From assembly GCA_947489665.1 (NCBI GenBank), contig CANLEH010000003.1, forward strand, positions 186,001-250,000: 64,000 nucleotides of DNA, in the 5' to 3' direction. The notes beneath the pieces were generated by a model, which saw only the letters and a list, made by a program, of their open reading frames with translations, ran no database searches and was not told the origin of the DNA. This DNA comes from an uncultured Roseicyclus sp. GTDB taxonomy: Bacteria; Pseudomonadota; Alphaproteobacteria; Rhodobacterales; Rhodobacteraceae. Below, one piece after another: positions 37,390 through 47,427 of this stretch. Numbering within the stretch: the stretch's first letter is position 1; the number at the start of each line of letters is the position of its first letter. A program made the translations under genes and the position numbers.

Positions 37390-40300
37390 TCGAGGATTTC
37401 AACAGTCCCTGAGGCAGTCTGTGCCCGGTATGTCGGGCGGTACATGTCTTCCACCGAGGCTGCGGGATGGTGGAAAGAGCCGGGCGTCACGGCGCGTACG
37501 ATATAGGCGAGGCGAACAAGGTCGCTGCCGCCGCGCATATCGACGGCAGACAGGAAACGTTCCGCCCGGAATTCCGACATTTGCGGCGAGACCGGAAAAT
37601 CGACGCCTTGCAAAGCCGAGACATCCCCCGATTGAAGGAGGTTTGGATTGTCGATCTCGAAACCAGCGGGAAGGGGATCGTTGATCATCAGGCGCCCGTC
37701 TGGCGCGCCGGTGCGGCGCACCTCCAACACCACGACCATGCGCGCGCCGAGGGGGACCTGCTGCGGATCGGTCGCGTCGCCGTCCAGCGTGAAGTAGTCG
37801 CGATCGATCCGGTAGCCGTTGCCGAACTGCGCGACGTCACCATAGGGCTGGCCGAAGCGGGTGAGGGTCAGAAGCTCCTCATTCGGGCCGGTGTTCTCAA
37901 TGACATGGGCGGACGCTTCGCTCCCGTCGAGGACTTCGATGAGCGGGCCGGAGACCGGTGCGCCGTCGAGCGTAAGGGTCTGTGTGGCGGGATTGTCGAT
38001 CAACGCATGGGCTGCGAGCAGGGACCAGACGGCCTCCTGTGTTGAAGCTTCGGCCACGGGGATGGCAATCTCAGGCATATAGGCGGGCACGTTGATGGTG
38101 TCGGATCCTGCTGCTGCGGCAAGGGCCACAAGGCCAGCCGCGTCCCGTTGGCGGGTGCCGTAATCCGTGCGCCAGCCGGAGATCGCCCCGCCATTGCCCG
38201 TAAGGGTCAGGCGCGCGAACCCTGCAGTGAACATGGCGTCGGCGCGTGGCTGATCGCCGTACATTGCAAGGGCGGCGCCCAGTTGGGCAAGGGCCAGTGG
38301 CGTCGCGAAATCCTGCGCTTTCACATCGGCATAGTAGCGTAGATCCCCCATGGAGGCCTGCCCTTCGCGGGCCAGGACCATCAGCGCATAGGCAAGCCCT
38401 TCGCCCCCATTCTCGAAATCCGGATGACCGGCGACGCGGTTTGCGAGATTATCGAGCGCGCTTTGGAAAGCGTTGGCGGGAACCCCATGCCCCTCGGCCC
38501 GCGCGCGGGAGAGGAAATCGGTGACATAGGCATCAAGCCACAGATCGCCCGACCCGGCACGCCACAGGCCGAAGCTGCCATTGGCGCTTTGGTTCGTCAG
38601 GACGGACCGGATGGCGTCGGCGATACGGTCATTGAGGTCATCCGCCGTCCCAAGTTCCATGATCTCGGCCACGGAGGAGAGGTACAGGAGGGGGAGGGCC
38701 TGGCTTGTGACCTGCTCGGTGCAGCCATAGGGGTAACGGTCGAGCCGTTGCAGAAGACCCGCGGCATCGAAACGCGCGAGCGGCCCGGCAGATAGGGTCA
38801 CGCGGGCGGTTTCAGGCCGGAAATCAGCGAAGGCATTGGCATCAAGTGTGAAGGATTGGCCGGGCGCGAGGGTCAGCCGGGTGGTTTCAGCGACAAGCGG
38901 GTCATTGAATTGCAGAGGGATCGAGACCTCTTGCGATAGCGCGGTGCCGTCGGGTGTGGTCAGGGTGATGGCGATCGCGGCGTCGCCCACGCGGTCAGCG
39001 GTCTGAAATACGATCGGGATACGTTGTGTCTGGCCTTCCGCAAGCGTGACTTCGGGGATCAACTGGCCAAAAAGCTGGATGCCCGTATTGGCGCTGACCT
39101 CAAGCGGCATAGTGCCTGTGGGGCCTTCGGTATGGGTCACTTCCAGCAGAACCCGCGCGGTGTCACCGGGCGCGAGGAAGCGTGGAGCGGTGGCCGTGAC
39201 GACCACAGGATCGCGGACGATGACATCCTGCGTCGCTTGTCCAACGCCGGTCTCGGACCAGGCGGTGGCCATGACACGGACGGTGCCGTTGAACGCGGGC
39301 AGGTCAAAACTGGTGCGGGCAAAGCCGTCATCGCCAACGGTCAGGGGGCCAGAGAACAGCGCAACAAGGTCGTCGGTCGGAGGAGAGGCCTCCATCCGCA
39401 GGCCCGCGCCTGCATCGCCACCCTGCCGGATGCGGCCCTCGGCGCCATCGCGGCTGTCGATCAGGCGGCCATAGAGATCGCGGAATGCCATGCCGAGGCG
39501 GCGCTGGCCGAAATAATGGCCCTGCGGATCGGGGGCCTCAAAACTGGTGAGGTTGAGGATCCCAAGATCAACGGCCGAGATGGTTGCGAATACCGTTTCG
39601 CCGGGCTGGGCGCCTTCGACGCGCAAGGCAACGTCCAGCGGGCCGCGGGGCCGCGTGACTTCAGGCACTTCCAGCGTTGCGTTCAAAGCGCGCGGACCCG
39701 GGTCGACGGCGGCATGTGCAATGCCGATGGCCCGAGTGGGCGCGGGTGTGTCGGCCTCCCCAAATGGGCGGATCAGGGATGCGGTGACATACGCCCCCGA
39801 TCCCCAGTCTTCCGTCACCTGCAACGGGATGGTCAAGGGCGAGCCTTCAAAGACCACGGATTCCCGGTGGATCAACGCGTTCGAGACGACCTGAACCGTC
39901 AATAACCCGCCGGACAGAGCCGAGACACGCAGATTTGCCGTGTCACCGGGCCGGTAGCTGTCTGCATCAAGCGTGACATCGAGGACGTCCGGGGTATCGC
40001 CGCCGTCGTCAGCGCCATAGAAGCCAGCGGAGAAGCCGACCGAACTGATCGTGAAGCCGCCAAAATCGCTTTCAACGCGAAGCTCGTACCGGCCCCAATC
40101 AATCGGCAGATCGAGGCGCGTGGGATCGCGGCCAAGGGTGACGTCACCTTCGGCAATGCGTTCGCGGGTGGTGACCGGGTCCCATGACCAATTGCCGTTC
40201 TGCCGGTACCATTGGTAGCGACGCTCAACCCGGTTCAGGGTCCACCGGGCGGGCATGGGATCGCCCGTGCCAATGGCGATAAGGTCAAAGGGGGCGTCCA

Positions 40301-42827
40301 CGCCTTCCGCCAACGTTCCGTCAAACAGGGGGCGGATGCCGATGGCAGGGCCGTCCGGCATGATCGTGACGGTTTCGCGCCGTTCCACCGGTCGGCCAGA
40401 GGCCTCAGAGATCTCTGCCGTGATCGTTAGCTGGCCGGGATAAGGCGCGCCAGAGAAGGCCGGGAATTCAAGGCCAACAGCCATGCGGCCCTGATTGTTG
40501 GTCTCGAACGGGCCGAAACTGGCGAATTCCGCGTCTGGTGGTGCGTCATGGCGTCCAAAGGCATAGCCGGGATGCGCGGGAAGGAATTGCGTTGGCCGCA
40601 GGGCCATGCGGCCGCTGATCGGAAGACCCTCAGCCGGTGCGCCGTAAAGGTAATTGGCGATGAAATCGGTGATCGGTGCGGCGCCAGGCGCGAAGGTTCG
40701 GGACGGAAGGCTGACGAATAGATCAAGCCGTTCCGGCAAGAAATCCTCGATCAGCAGGCGCGTTGTCGTCAGGGGTGCAGCATCTGGATCCGCATGGATC
40801 GCCAACCGCCACGTGCCGCGCGGCACCCCTGGCCCGGTGGGCAGGGAAAAGACGTAGCCGCCTGCGCCCTCATCCGTCAGCAAGGTTCGACTGTATTCGA
40901 CGCCATCGGCGCGGGTCAGGATGGCGGTCAAAGGCAGGCCAGTGATGGCCTGGGCCTGCGGATCGCGGGCCAATGCGGTGGCATGGATCATCTCACCCGC
41001 CCGGTAAACGCCCCGGTCGGTCGTAAGGAAGACATCGATGGGGCCCGCCGGTTCGCGCCCTTCAACGCCCCGGTCGGACAGATCGAACTCCGCCTCGCGC
41101 AGGGACAGGAAGGCAAGATCGGTGTCGCCGGTCCGTGCGATCAAAAGGGCGGGGGCCGCCCCGTCTCGCCCGGCGGCAATGTCGCCTTCGAAATGTGCGT
41201 AGCCGTCGGTATCTGTAATGGCTTCAGCCAACACACGGTTCGATTCTGAGACCAGATCAATTGCGACACCTTCGACAGGACGCGCGGTCGTCAGGGATGT
41301 GACGCTGACATGGACTCCGTCGACGCCGCTGGCCGAGGAAAGACCAAGATCGCTAACGAGGAACCATTGCGTGGCACCCCCTTCAGCTTCCCCGGCGCCG
41401 CCGACGCGGGCCTCCAACGCATAAAGGCCCGGTGCGCGGCCTTCGAGAACATCCCCGATGGGAATGCGCGTGGTCACGCCACGGTTCTGCTCCATGGCCA
41501 CTTCGGCCTCACCCTGCCAGACGGCTTCACCGATTTCGTCGGCGAAGCGATCAATCTGCCATTCCGCCAGCGGGCGACCAAAATAGCGATCCTGAAGGCT
41601 GCGCAGGATGTTGCGGTCAGAGACGTGGTAGAGGTTCAGGTCAACAAGGTCCGTATTGACGGCGACCAGCGGGATGGTCCCACCGGCAGAGGCCGGCAGG
41701 ACATAGGCGCGGCCTGCAAAGCGTACGGAGGCGGCACGGTCCCGGACATATTGCTGAAGGGCTACGGGTTCATGCAGAACCTCACCCGACGCGGCGGGCA
41801 ATCCGGCACGCAGGGTGAATTCCAAGCGTTCGCCGTGCGACACGCCCGAGATGCAAAGCTGCCGGCCTTCAGCCTCGACGGCGAGGCCGGGTTCGGTGGA
41901 TTGCAGGTAGTCGTCGTAGATCACGCCACCGGCGGCGAGGTCTTCGGAGAAGATGGCACAGATCCGGGGGAAGTCGGCTTCGACATCCACGCGCGTATCG
42001 GTCACGCGAAAGCCGAACAGGCCACGAAGGCGGTTCGCAGCCGCTGTGCGTTGGTCTGACGGCGCATTGGCCACGGCCATGTCTGCCGCAAAGATCGCAT
42101 CGCGCCCGCGCCCGTTCCGTTCAAGCGCCTCTGCAAGGAGGTCATTGGCAAGTGCCGTGGGTTCGCCCGGGTCGGCGCGGAGGGCCGCGTTGATTGCGGC
42201 CTGCAAGGCGCGCCGGTCGAATTGGCGCTGTTCCGATGAATTCTCAGCCTCGATCGCCAGAAGATAGGTCGCGTAGGTGATCCAATCATTGGCCTCGCCC
42301 TCTACCGTGATCGCGGCGCCGATGCGACGCATGGCGCCCACAATATCGCCCTCTGCAAAGGCGTTTTGTGCGCTACGGCGCCAATCCTCGGCCGGGAAGC
42401 GGCCGCCATAGTGGACAAGTCCCAAGGTGTCGGCCTGCGCATAGGCATCTTCGAAATCGGCACTGTTCAGGAAATCCATCGCAGCGCGGCGTTCCGTTGC
42501 GCGGGCGACGAGGCTCGCATCTGTTGCGCGGATCAGGCCGGAAAAGGCGCCTGCATAGGCCTCACTCTCGCCGATTGTCGACTTTGGAAAGCACGCGTTC
42601 GAGCGGCTGTTGAACGTGAAGGCAATACAGTCCGGGTCTGCCCGGCAGGCCGCGTCGCAGGCGGTCAGCGTGGTGTCGAAAATCGGGCGCATGTCGCCGC
42701 CCGGAAGGTCGGTATCGCGTAGGATGGTGATTGTCCGTTCTGGTATCGTCTGCGCTGCCAGCGGTGCGGACAGAAACAGCGAAAGACCGATGGCCCAAGC
42801 GACCGAAAAACGACGCATCCAAGGCAC
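37386..42827 (-). CDS. Bacterial alpha-2-macroglobulin family protein with N-terminal PAN/Apple-like segment
   Basis: 1813 aa, signal peptide, thioester motif YPYGCTEQVTSQALPLLYLS, MG/bait domains, N-terminal CDAACRADPDCIAFTFNSRSNACF; ATGA overlap with pbpC. Confidence 0.93.
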   Translation of the reverse strand: MPWMRRFSVAWAIGLSLFLSAPLAAQTIPERTITILRDTDLPGGDMRPIFDTTLTACDAACRADPDCIAFTFNSRSNACFPKSTIGESEAYAGAFSGLIRATDASLVARATERRAAMDFLNSADFEDAYAQADTLGLVHYGGRFPAEDWRRSAQNAFAEGDIVGAMRRIGAAITVEGEANDWITYATYLLAIEAENSSEQRQFDRRALQAAINAALRADPGEPTALANDLLAEALERNGRGRDAIFAADMAVANAPSDQRTAAANRLRGLFGFRVTDTRVDVEADFPRICAIFSEDLAAGGVIYDDYLQSTEPGLAVEAEGRQLCISGVSHGERLEFTLRAGLPAASGEVLHEPVALQQYVRDRAASVRFAGRAYVLPASAGGTIPLVAVNTDLVDLNLYHVSDRNILRSLQDRYFGRPLAEWQIDRFADEIGEAVWQGEAEVAMEQNRGVTTRIPIGDVLEGRAPGLYALEARVGGAGEAEGGATQWFLVSDLGLSSASGVDGVHVSVTSLTTARPVEGVAIDLVSESNRVLAEAITDTDGYAHFEGDIAAGRDGAAPALLIARTGDTDLAFLSLREAEFDLSDRGVEGREPAGPIDVFLTTDRGVYRAGEMIHATALARDPQAQAITGLPLTAILTRADGVEYSRTLLTDEGAGGYVFSLPTGPGVPRGTWRLAIHADPDAAPLTTTRLLIEDFLPERLDLFVSLPSRTFAPGAAPITDFIANYLYGAPAEGLPISGRMALRPTQFLPAHPGYAFGRHDAPPDAEFASFGPFETNNQGRMAVGLEFPAFSGAPYPGQLTITAEISEASGRPVERRETVTIMPDGPAIGIRPLFDGTLAEGVDAPFDLIAIGTGDPMPARWTLNRVERRYQWYRQNGNWSWDPVTTRERIAEGDVTLGRDPTRLDLPIDWGRYELRVESDFGGFTISSVGFSAGFYGADDGGDTPDVLDVTLDADSYRPGDTANLRVSALSGGLLTVQVVSNALIHRESVVFEGSPLTIPLQVTEDWGSGAYVTASLIRPFGEADTPAPTRAIGIAHAAVDPGPRALNATLEVPEVTRPRGPLDVALRVEGAQPGETVFATISAVDLGILNLTSFEAPDPQGHYFGQRRLGMAFRDLYGRLIDSRDGAEGRIRQGGDAGAGLRMEASPPTDDLVALFSGPLTVGDDGFARTSFDLPAFNGTVRVMATAWSETGVGQATQDVIVRDPVVVTATAPRFLAPGDTARVLLEVTHTEGPTGTMPLEVSANTGIQLFGQLIPEVTLAEGQTQRIPIVFQTADRVGDAAIAITLTTPDGTALSQEVSIPLQFNDPLVAETTRLTLAPGQSFTLDANAFADFRPETARVTLSAGPLARFDAAGLLQRLDRYPYGCTEQVTSQALPLLYLSSVAEIMELGTADDLNDRIADAIRSVLTNQSANGSFGLWRAGSGDLWLDAYVTDFLSRARAEGHGVPANAFQSALDNLANRVAGHPDFENGGEGLAYALMVLAREGQASMGDLRYYADVKAQDFATPLALAQLGAALAMYGDQPRADAMFTAGFARLTLTGNGGAISGWRTDYGTRQRDAAGLVALAAAAGSDTINVPAYMPEIAIPVAEASTQEAVWSLLAAHALIDNPATQTLTLDGAPVSGPLIEVLDGSEASAHVIENTGPNEELLTLTRFGQPYGDVAQFGNGYRIDRDYFTLDGDATDPQQVPLGARMVVVLEVRRTGAPDGRLMINDPLPAGFEIDNPNLLQSGDVSALQGVDFPVSPQMSEFRAERFLSAVDMRGGSDLVRLAYIVRAVTPGSFHHPAASVEDMYRPTYRAQTASGTVEILE

Positions 42828-43002
42828 CCCACAAATTCATCAAACAATTCGTTGCGATGCTGCCACGCGCATCCGCGCGGAGTCTATGATTCCCCCTTGG
42901 CTATGGAGGATTCCCTGACTCGCCACCGGTGATTAACTGTATTTTCAGCGACTCCCCCCAGAACATTCCACCGGACGAAACCCATTTGCGTGATGCATAA
43001 GA

Positions 43003-45198
43003 ATGACTTCGAGCAGCATGATGGAGCGTATGGCGCAGGAGCGTCGCGCCCGGCTTCAGGCCGAGCAATTGCTCGCCCTGCGCTCGGAGGAGCTGTACGA
43101 GGCCAACCGCAAACTCGCCGAACATGCCGACGCGCTTTCGCACCAAGTCATTGAGCAAAGGGAAGAAAACGAAAGCCTGCGTGGCATTGCCACTGAGACT
43201 GAAGCGAAGCTGGAGGTTGTGACTGAGCGGGCGGTAACAGCGCAGCGGCGTTTGTGGGACGCGTTGCATGCCACCGATGATGGCTTCGCCATTTTTGACC
43301 GTGATTTGCGTCTGGTTGCCGCGAATCCTGCCTTCTTCGGTGCTTTCGATGGGGTGGGCGATGTCTCTGAGGGGGCAACCTATGAGGCGATTCTGCGAGT
43401 TGCTGTCGATGAAGGCATTGTCGACCTGCAAGGTGTCGCGCCCGAGGATTGGGTTGATCGGATGATTGCCCGTTGGGAAATGAACCCAATCCCGCGTGTC
43501 GACATCAAATTGTGGAACGGGGCCTTCATTCGCCTGGACGACAAACAGACCCCGCAGGGCGATTTCGTCTCGCTTGCCGTTGATATTACCCCCAATATCC
43601 GCCGCGAACGACAGCTTCGCACGGCCCGTGATGCAGCCTTGGCGGCGAGCCGCGCGAAATCCACGTTCCTTGCGAATATGAGCCACGAGATCAGGACGCC
43701 GATGAACGGTGTCGTCTCCATGGCGGAGCTTTTGCGCGAAACGGAGCTGACCGAAGATCAAAAGATCTATGCCGATACGATCCGGAATTCCGGTGAGGCT
43801 TTGTTGGTCATCATCAACGATGTGCTCGACTATTCGAAGATCGAGGCTGGCAAGCTTGAGCTTAGGTCCGAGAGCTTTGACCTGAACGCGATGGTGCTTG
43901 AGATCTTCCGCCTGTTGCGTCCGGGGCTTGAGGGAAAAACCGTCGAGTTGCGGCTGGACTACGACATCTTTCTGCCGGAACGCATGATCGGAGATCCGGG
44001 CCGGGTGCGGCAGGTTCTGACCAATTTGATCGGCAACGCGATCAAGTTCACCGAAGAAGGGCACGTTACCGTGCGGGTCATGGCCGGGCTTCCTGCTGAC
44101 ACGCCGGGCGCGCTTAATCTACAAGTGATCGTTGAGGATACTGGCATCGGTATCCCGCATGAAAAGCAGGCCCACGTCTTTGGCGAGTTCAACCAAGTGG
44201 AGGAAGAGGCCAATCGCCGCCATGATGGGACGGGCCTTGGCCTCGCGATCTCGCAGCGGCTTGTGAAGCTCATGGGTGGTTCGATGTGGCTGCAATCTGA
44301 GCCCGGACATGGGGCCGCCTTTGGCTTTGATATGGCCCTGCAAGAAGACCCTAGTGCGCGGTTAGAGCCTGTTGCGGGCCTACCGCCGGATCAGGCGCGT
44401 ATTCTGCTGGTTGGGGGTGCGGGTGAGACGATCGACCTGATCATGGATGCGCTGACCCGACTTCACGCGGAAGCGTCACAGGTGCGGCGCGTGCCGTCTG
44501 AGAAAGATCTTGATGGAACGCAGGCGGTTATCCTGTGTGACGATTCTGTTCCCCCAGAAGATGTAGGTGCCGCGCTGGGCGCTTACGGGTTCAAAGGTGC
44601 TTTGCTGCGGGTTGGCGACACGTCGGATCAGGATGATGGATTTGTTCCGTTCCAACCGGATATCGCCTTGGCCGAATTGCGCGCCCTGTTGCTGCCGGTG
44701 CCGGAGGACCCTGCCCCATCGGCCAAACCGGAGGAGCTTTCAGGCCCCGGCGCCGAAACGCCCGAGGCGTTGGCAGAGGACATGCCTGCAGCGCCTGCGA
44801 AGCGCCGGCTGCTGGCGGCAGAGGACAACAAGACCAATCAGTTGGTCTTCAAGTCGATGATCAAGGGCCTCGATCTGGATGTTGAGATTGTAAACAACGG
44901 CGCAGAATTGTTGGAGGCGTTCAAAGCCAATCCGCCGGACCTGATCATGACGGACATCTCAATGCCCGAAATGGACGGCCTTGAAGCTGCGCGGGCCATC
45001 AGGGCCGAAGAGGCTGCGCAGGGCCGGCCGCGTGTCCATATCATTGCCATGACCGCCCATGCGCTCGACGGTGACAGAGAGCGTATTCTTGAAGCCGGCA
45101 TTGACGACTACATCACCAAACCGCTGAAAAAGCCGGTGATCCATGCCAAGATTTCAGAGGCGCCCAACCCCGGCGAGGGTGCCCAAAGTGCGGCCTAG
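43003..45198 (+). CDS. Hybrid sensor histidine kinase/response regulator
   Basis: PAS-like region, HisKA FLANMSHEIRTPMNGVVSMAELL, HATPase NLIGNAIKFTEEGHVTV/GTGLGLAISQRLV, C-terminal receiver LLAAEDNKTNQLV...DLIMTDISMPEMDG...ITKPL. Confidence 0.93.
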   Translation: MTSSSMMERMAQERRARLQAEQLLALRSEELYEANRKLAEHADALSHQVIEQREENESLRGIATETEAKLEVVTERAVTAQRRLWDALHATDDGFAIFDRDLRLVAANPAFFGAFDGVGDVSEGATYEAILRVAVDEGIVDLQGVAPEDWVDRMIARWEMNPIPRVDIKLWNGAFIRLDDKQTPQGDFVSLAVDITPNIRRERQLRTARDAALAASRAKSTFLANMSHEIRTPMNGVVSMAELLRETELTEDQKIYADTIRNSGEALLVIINDVLDYSKIEAGKLELRSESFDLNAMVLEIFRLLRPGLEGKTVELRLDYDIFLPERMIGDPGRVRQVLTNLIGNAIKFTEEGHVTVRVMAGLPADTPGALNLQVIVEDTGIGIPHEKQAHVFGEFNQVEEEANRRHDGTGLGLAISQRLVKLMGGSMWLQSEPGHGAAFGFDMALQEDPSARLEPVAGLPPDQARILLVGGAGETIDLIMDALTRLHAEASQVRRVPSEKDLDGTQAVILCDDSVPPEDVGAALGAYGFKGALLRVGDTSDQDDGFVPFQPDIALAELRALLLPVPEDPAPSAKPEELSGPGAETPEALAEDMPAAPAKRRLLAAEDNKTNQLVFKSMIKGLDLDVEIVNNGAELLEAFKANPPDLIMTDISMPEMDGLEAARAIRAEEAAQGRPRVHIIAMTAHALDGDRERILEAGIDDYITKPLKKPVIHAKISEAPNPGEGAQSAA

Positions 45199-46208
45199 GG
45201 CCGCCACGCCGCCAGATCGTGCACTACTTTGTAGTGACCTGTCTCAACATCACGGCGGTTCCGAATGGGTCCGTGTGTCAATTCTTGAAACACCGGATGC
45301 GCCTGATCCAGCACGCCGATATTGGCAAGGATCTGCGCAAGCGCTGCCTCGGACCCGCGCGTCGCGCCATCACTGATCTTGAGCGCTACGCCCATTTTGT
45401 GCTCAGGGATGATCGCGAAAAACACCCCCTCTGCCCCGGTTTTGACAGCAGCACCTTTGCCCATGGCGCGCATAAGCCGCGTGCAGGCGCGGCCTTCGCC
45501 GGCAACAAGATCCGGATGCGCCATCATTGCGTTTCGCAACCTGACCTTTGCGTCCTGCCGGGCCCCACCACCGGGCTTTGCGGCCGCGAACCGGGCCATG
45601 GCGCAGGCAAATCCTGCAAGCGATCCGGCAAAGTTCGGGGCTGAGCAGCCGTCAATCGCGTAGTCGCTGACATCTTCGCCTGTCACGCTAGCCGTCGCAT
45701 CAGCGATGGCGCGCTGAACCGGGTGATCCGGGTCGATATATTCCGGGCCTGCGCCAAGATGCTGCGACAGGGTCAGAAACCCGGAATGCTTGCCAGAACA
45801 GTTGTTGTGCCGCTGATCCGGCGCAGTATGGCTGCAAACCAAATCGTTGCGGGCGGGGAGGTCGGATGGTTCTTGCGGGCCGCACCGCAGGTCGGCCTCG
45901 CTCAACCCAAGGTCTGACAGCCATTGCGTCACGCGGTCGGTGTGGATCGCCGCCCCGTTGTGCGAGGCGCAGGCCAGTGCCAGATGTTCAGGGGTCAATC
46001 CCGCCGCGTCCGCAGCCCCACTTTCGATCAGGGGAAGGGCCTGGATCATCTTCGCGGAGGAGCGTGGCAGAACATATGCCTCAGCATCGCCCCACGCGCC
46101 GATCATCCCGGCGTCGTCATGCCAAATCACCGCGTGCCCACGGTGCACGCATTCGCGAATCGGGCCGCGATGGACCTCAACCAGCGGCGCATCAGCCGTT
46201 TCAGCCAT
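45195..46208 (-). CDS. L-asparaginase II family protein
   Basis: VEVHRGPIRECVHRGHAVI, SSAKMIQALPLIESGAAD, CSGKHSGFL, DGCSAPNFAGSLAGFA. Start revised to 46208. Confidence 0.88.
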   Translation of the reverse strand: MAETADAPLVEVHRGPIRECVHRGHAVIWHDDAGMIGAWGDAEAYVLPRSSAKMIQALPLIESGAADAAGLTPEHLALACASHNGAAIHTDRVTQWLSDLGLSEADLRCGPQEPSDLPARNDLVCSHTAPDQRHNNCSGKHSGFLTLSQHLGAGPEYIDPDHPVQRAIADATASVTGEDVSDYAIDGCSAPNFAGSLAGFACAMARFAAAKPGGGARQDAKVRLRNAMMAHPDLVAGEGRACTRLMRAMGKGAAVKTGAEGVFFAIIPEHKMGVALKISDGATRGSEAALAQILANIGVLDQAHPVFQELTHGPIRNRRDVETGHYKVVHDLAAWRP

Positions 46209-46234
46209 CCGAATCCCTCCCAATCCCTTCACAA

Positions 46235-46265
46235 CCCGGCAAATTTCCGCCGCCGGGGCTTTTTT
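46235..46265 (+). terminator. Candidate plus-strand intrinsic terminator
   Basis: CCCGGC (46235-46240) - 11-nt loop - GCCGGG (46252-46257), then GC and TTTTTT (46260-46265). Confidence 0.55.
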
Positions 46266-46381
46266 CAGCGAACCGTTTAAGCTAACTTGCCGATCAGTAA
46301 CGGTCGGACGCTTGACACTTTAGTGACCCAAAAAAAGGGCGCCGACCAGAGGCAGACCAGGGGCTGGAGGCTCTGACATTC

Positions 46382-46915
46382 ATGAAACAATATCTTGCTG
46401 GTCTTCTGGCGGGCGCATTCTTCATTTCGGGGACGGTTGCGTTTGCACAGGAAGGCGAAGAATCCACAAACCGAGTGAATGCTGAAACCGATTGGTCGGT
46501 ATTCGTCGAAGATGACCCCACGCAATGCTGGGTCGTATCCACACCATCGGAAACCGTGAACACCCGCGACGGGCGCGTTGTTTCGGTCCGCCGGGGTGAG
46601 ATTCTGATGTTCGTGTCGTTCTGGCCGGGCCAAGAGCGTCTTGGTGAAGTCAGCTTCACGGGCGGCTATCCCTTTGCCGATGGCTCCACCGTGTCGATCG
46701 AGATTGGCTCATCGACTTTTGAGCTGTTCACCGAAGGCGAAATGGCTTGGGCCGCATCGCCTCAGGACGATGACCGCATCATCACCGCGATGAAACGCGG
46801 CGCGGAGGCTGTGCTGACGGCGCGGTCGTCGCGTGGCACCCAGACTCAGGACACATTCAGCCTGCTGGGGTTCACTGCCGCTGTTGAGGATGCCGAAGCG
46901 CGCTGCGGAAACTGA
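46382..46915 (+). CDS. Invasion-associated locus B (IalB)-like secreted protein, paralog 1
   Basis: Signal peptide; WSVFVEDDPTQCWVVSTP...FWPGQERLGEVSFTGGYPFADGSTV...FELFTEG pattern. Confidence 0.8.
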   Translation: MKQYLAGLLAGAFFISGTVAFAQEGEESTNRVNAETDWSVFVEDDPTQCWVVSTPSETVNTRDGRVVSVRRGEILMFVSFWPGQERLGEVSFTGGYPFADGSTVSIEIGSSTFELFTEGEMAWAASPQDDDRIITAMKRGAEAVLTARSSRGTQTQDTFSLLGFTAAVEDAEARCGN

Positions 46916-46919
46916 TCCG

Positions 46920-47423
46920 GTGCGGGCCAGCCTTCTTTGCGGAATTGCCCTCGGTCTGAGCGTCGGGCCTGTGTTTGCGCAGGGCCAGACGGCGTGGTCG
47001 GTCTATGTGCAGGAAGACCCGACGCAATGCTGGGTGACATCTGTTCCGGCTGGCACAACGGCAAGCCGGAACGGCGAAGACGTCACCGATGCGATCAATC
47101 GGGATGAGGCGCTGTTATTCATCTCGTTCTGGCCCGCGGACGGGCGGTTGGGAGAGGTCAGTTATACCGGCGGCTACCCATTCGCTAACGGCAGCACGGT
47201 GACGATTGCGGTGGGTGAAGCGACGTTTGAATTGTTTACCGAAGGCCCAATGTCCTGGGCCGGGTCGCCTGCATCGGACGCGCGCATCATTGCAGCTCTG
47301 CGCACTGGGGCCGAGGCTGTCGTGACGGCCGTGTCAGGGCGTGGCACCGAAGTTGTCGATACATTCAGCTTGACCGGTTTCACCGCAGCCATCGAAGACG
47401 CAGAGATCCGGTGTAGCAACTAA
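46920..47423 (+). CDS. Invasion-associated locus B (IalB)-like secreted protein, paralog 2
   Basis: GTG start; signal peptide; WSVYVQEDPTQCWVTSVP...FWPADGRLGEVSYTGGYPFANGSTV, colinear with paralog 1. Confidence 0.8.
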   Translation: MRASLLCGIALGLSVGPVFAQGQTAWSVYVQEDPTQCWVTSVPAGTTASRNGEDVTDAINRDEALLFISFWPADGRLGEVSYTGGYPFANGSTVTIAVGEATFELFTEGPMSWAGSPASDARIIAALRTGAEAVVTAVSGRGTEVVDTFSLTGFTAAIEDAEIRCSN

Positions 47424-47427
47424 ATCA

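Noticed and set aside
41310-42059. 249-aa plus-strand ORF opposite the alpha-2-macroglobulin gene
   Set aside because: Shadow ORF with no recognisable features.
42901-44064. 387-aa minus-strand ORF opposite the histidine kinase
   Set aside because: Antisense to conserved HisKA/HATPase coding sequence; composition typical of shadow ORFs.
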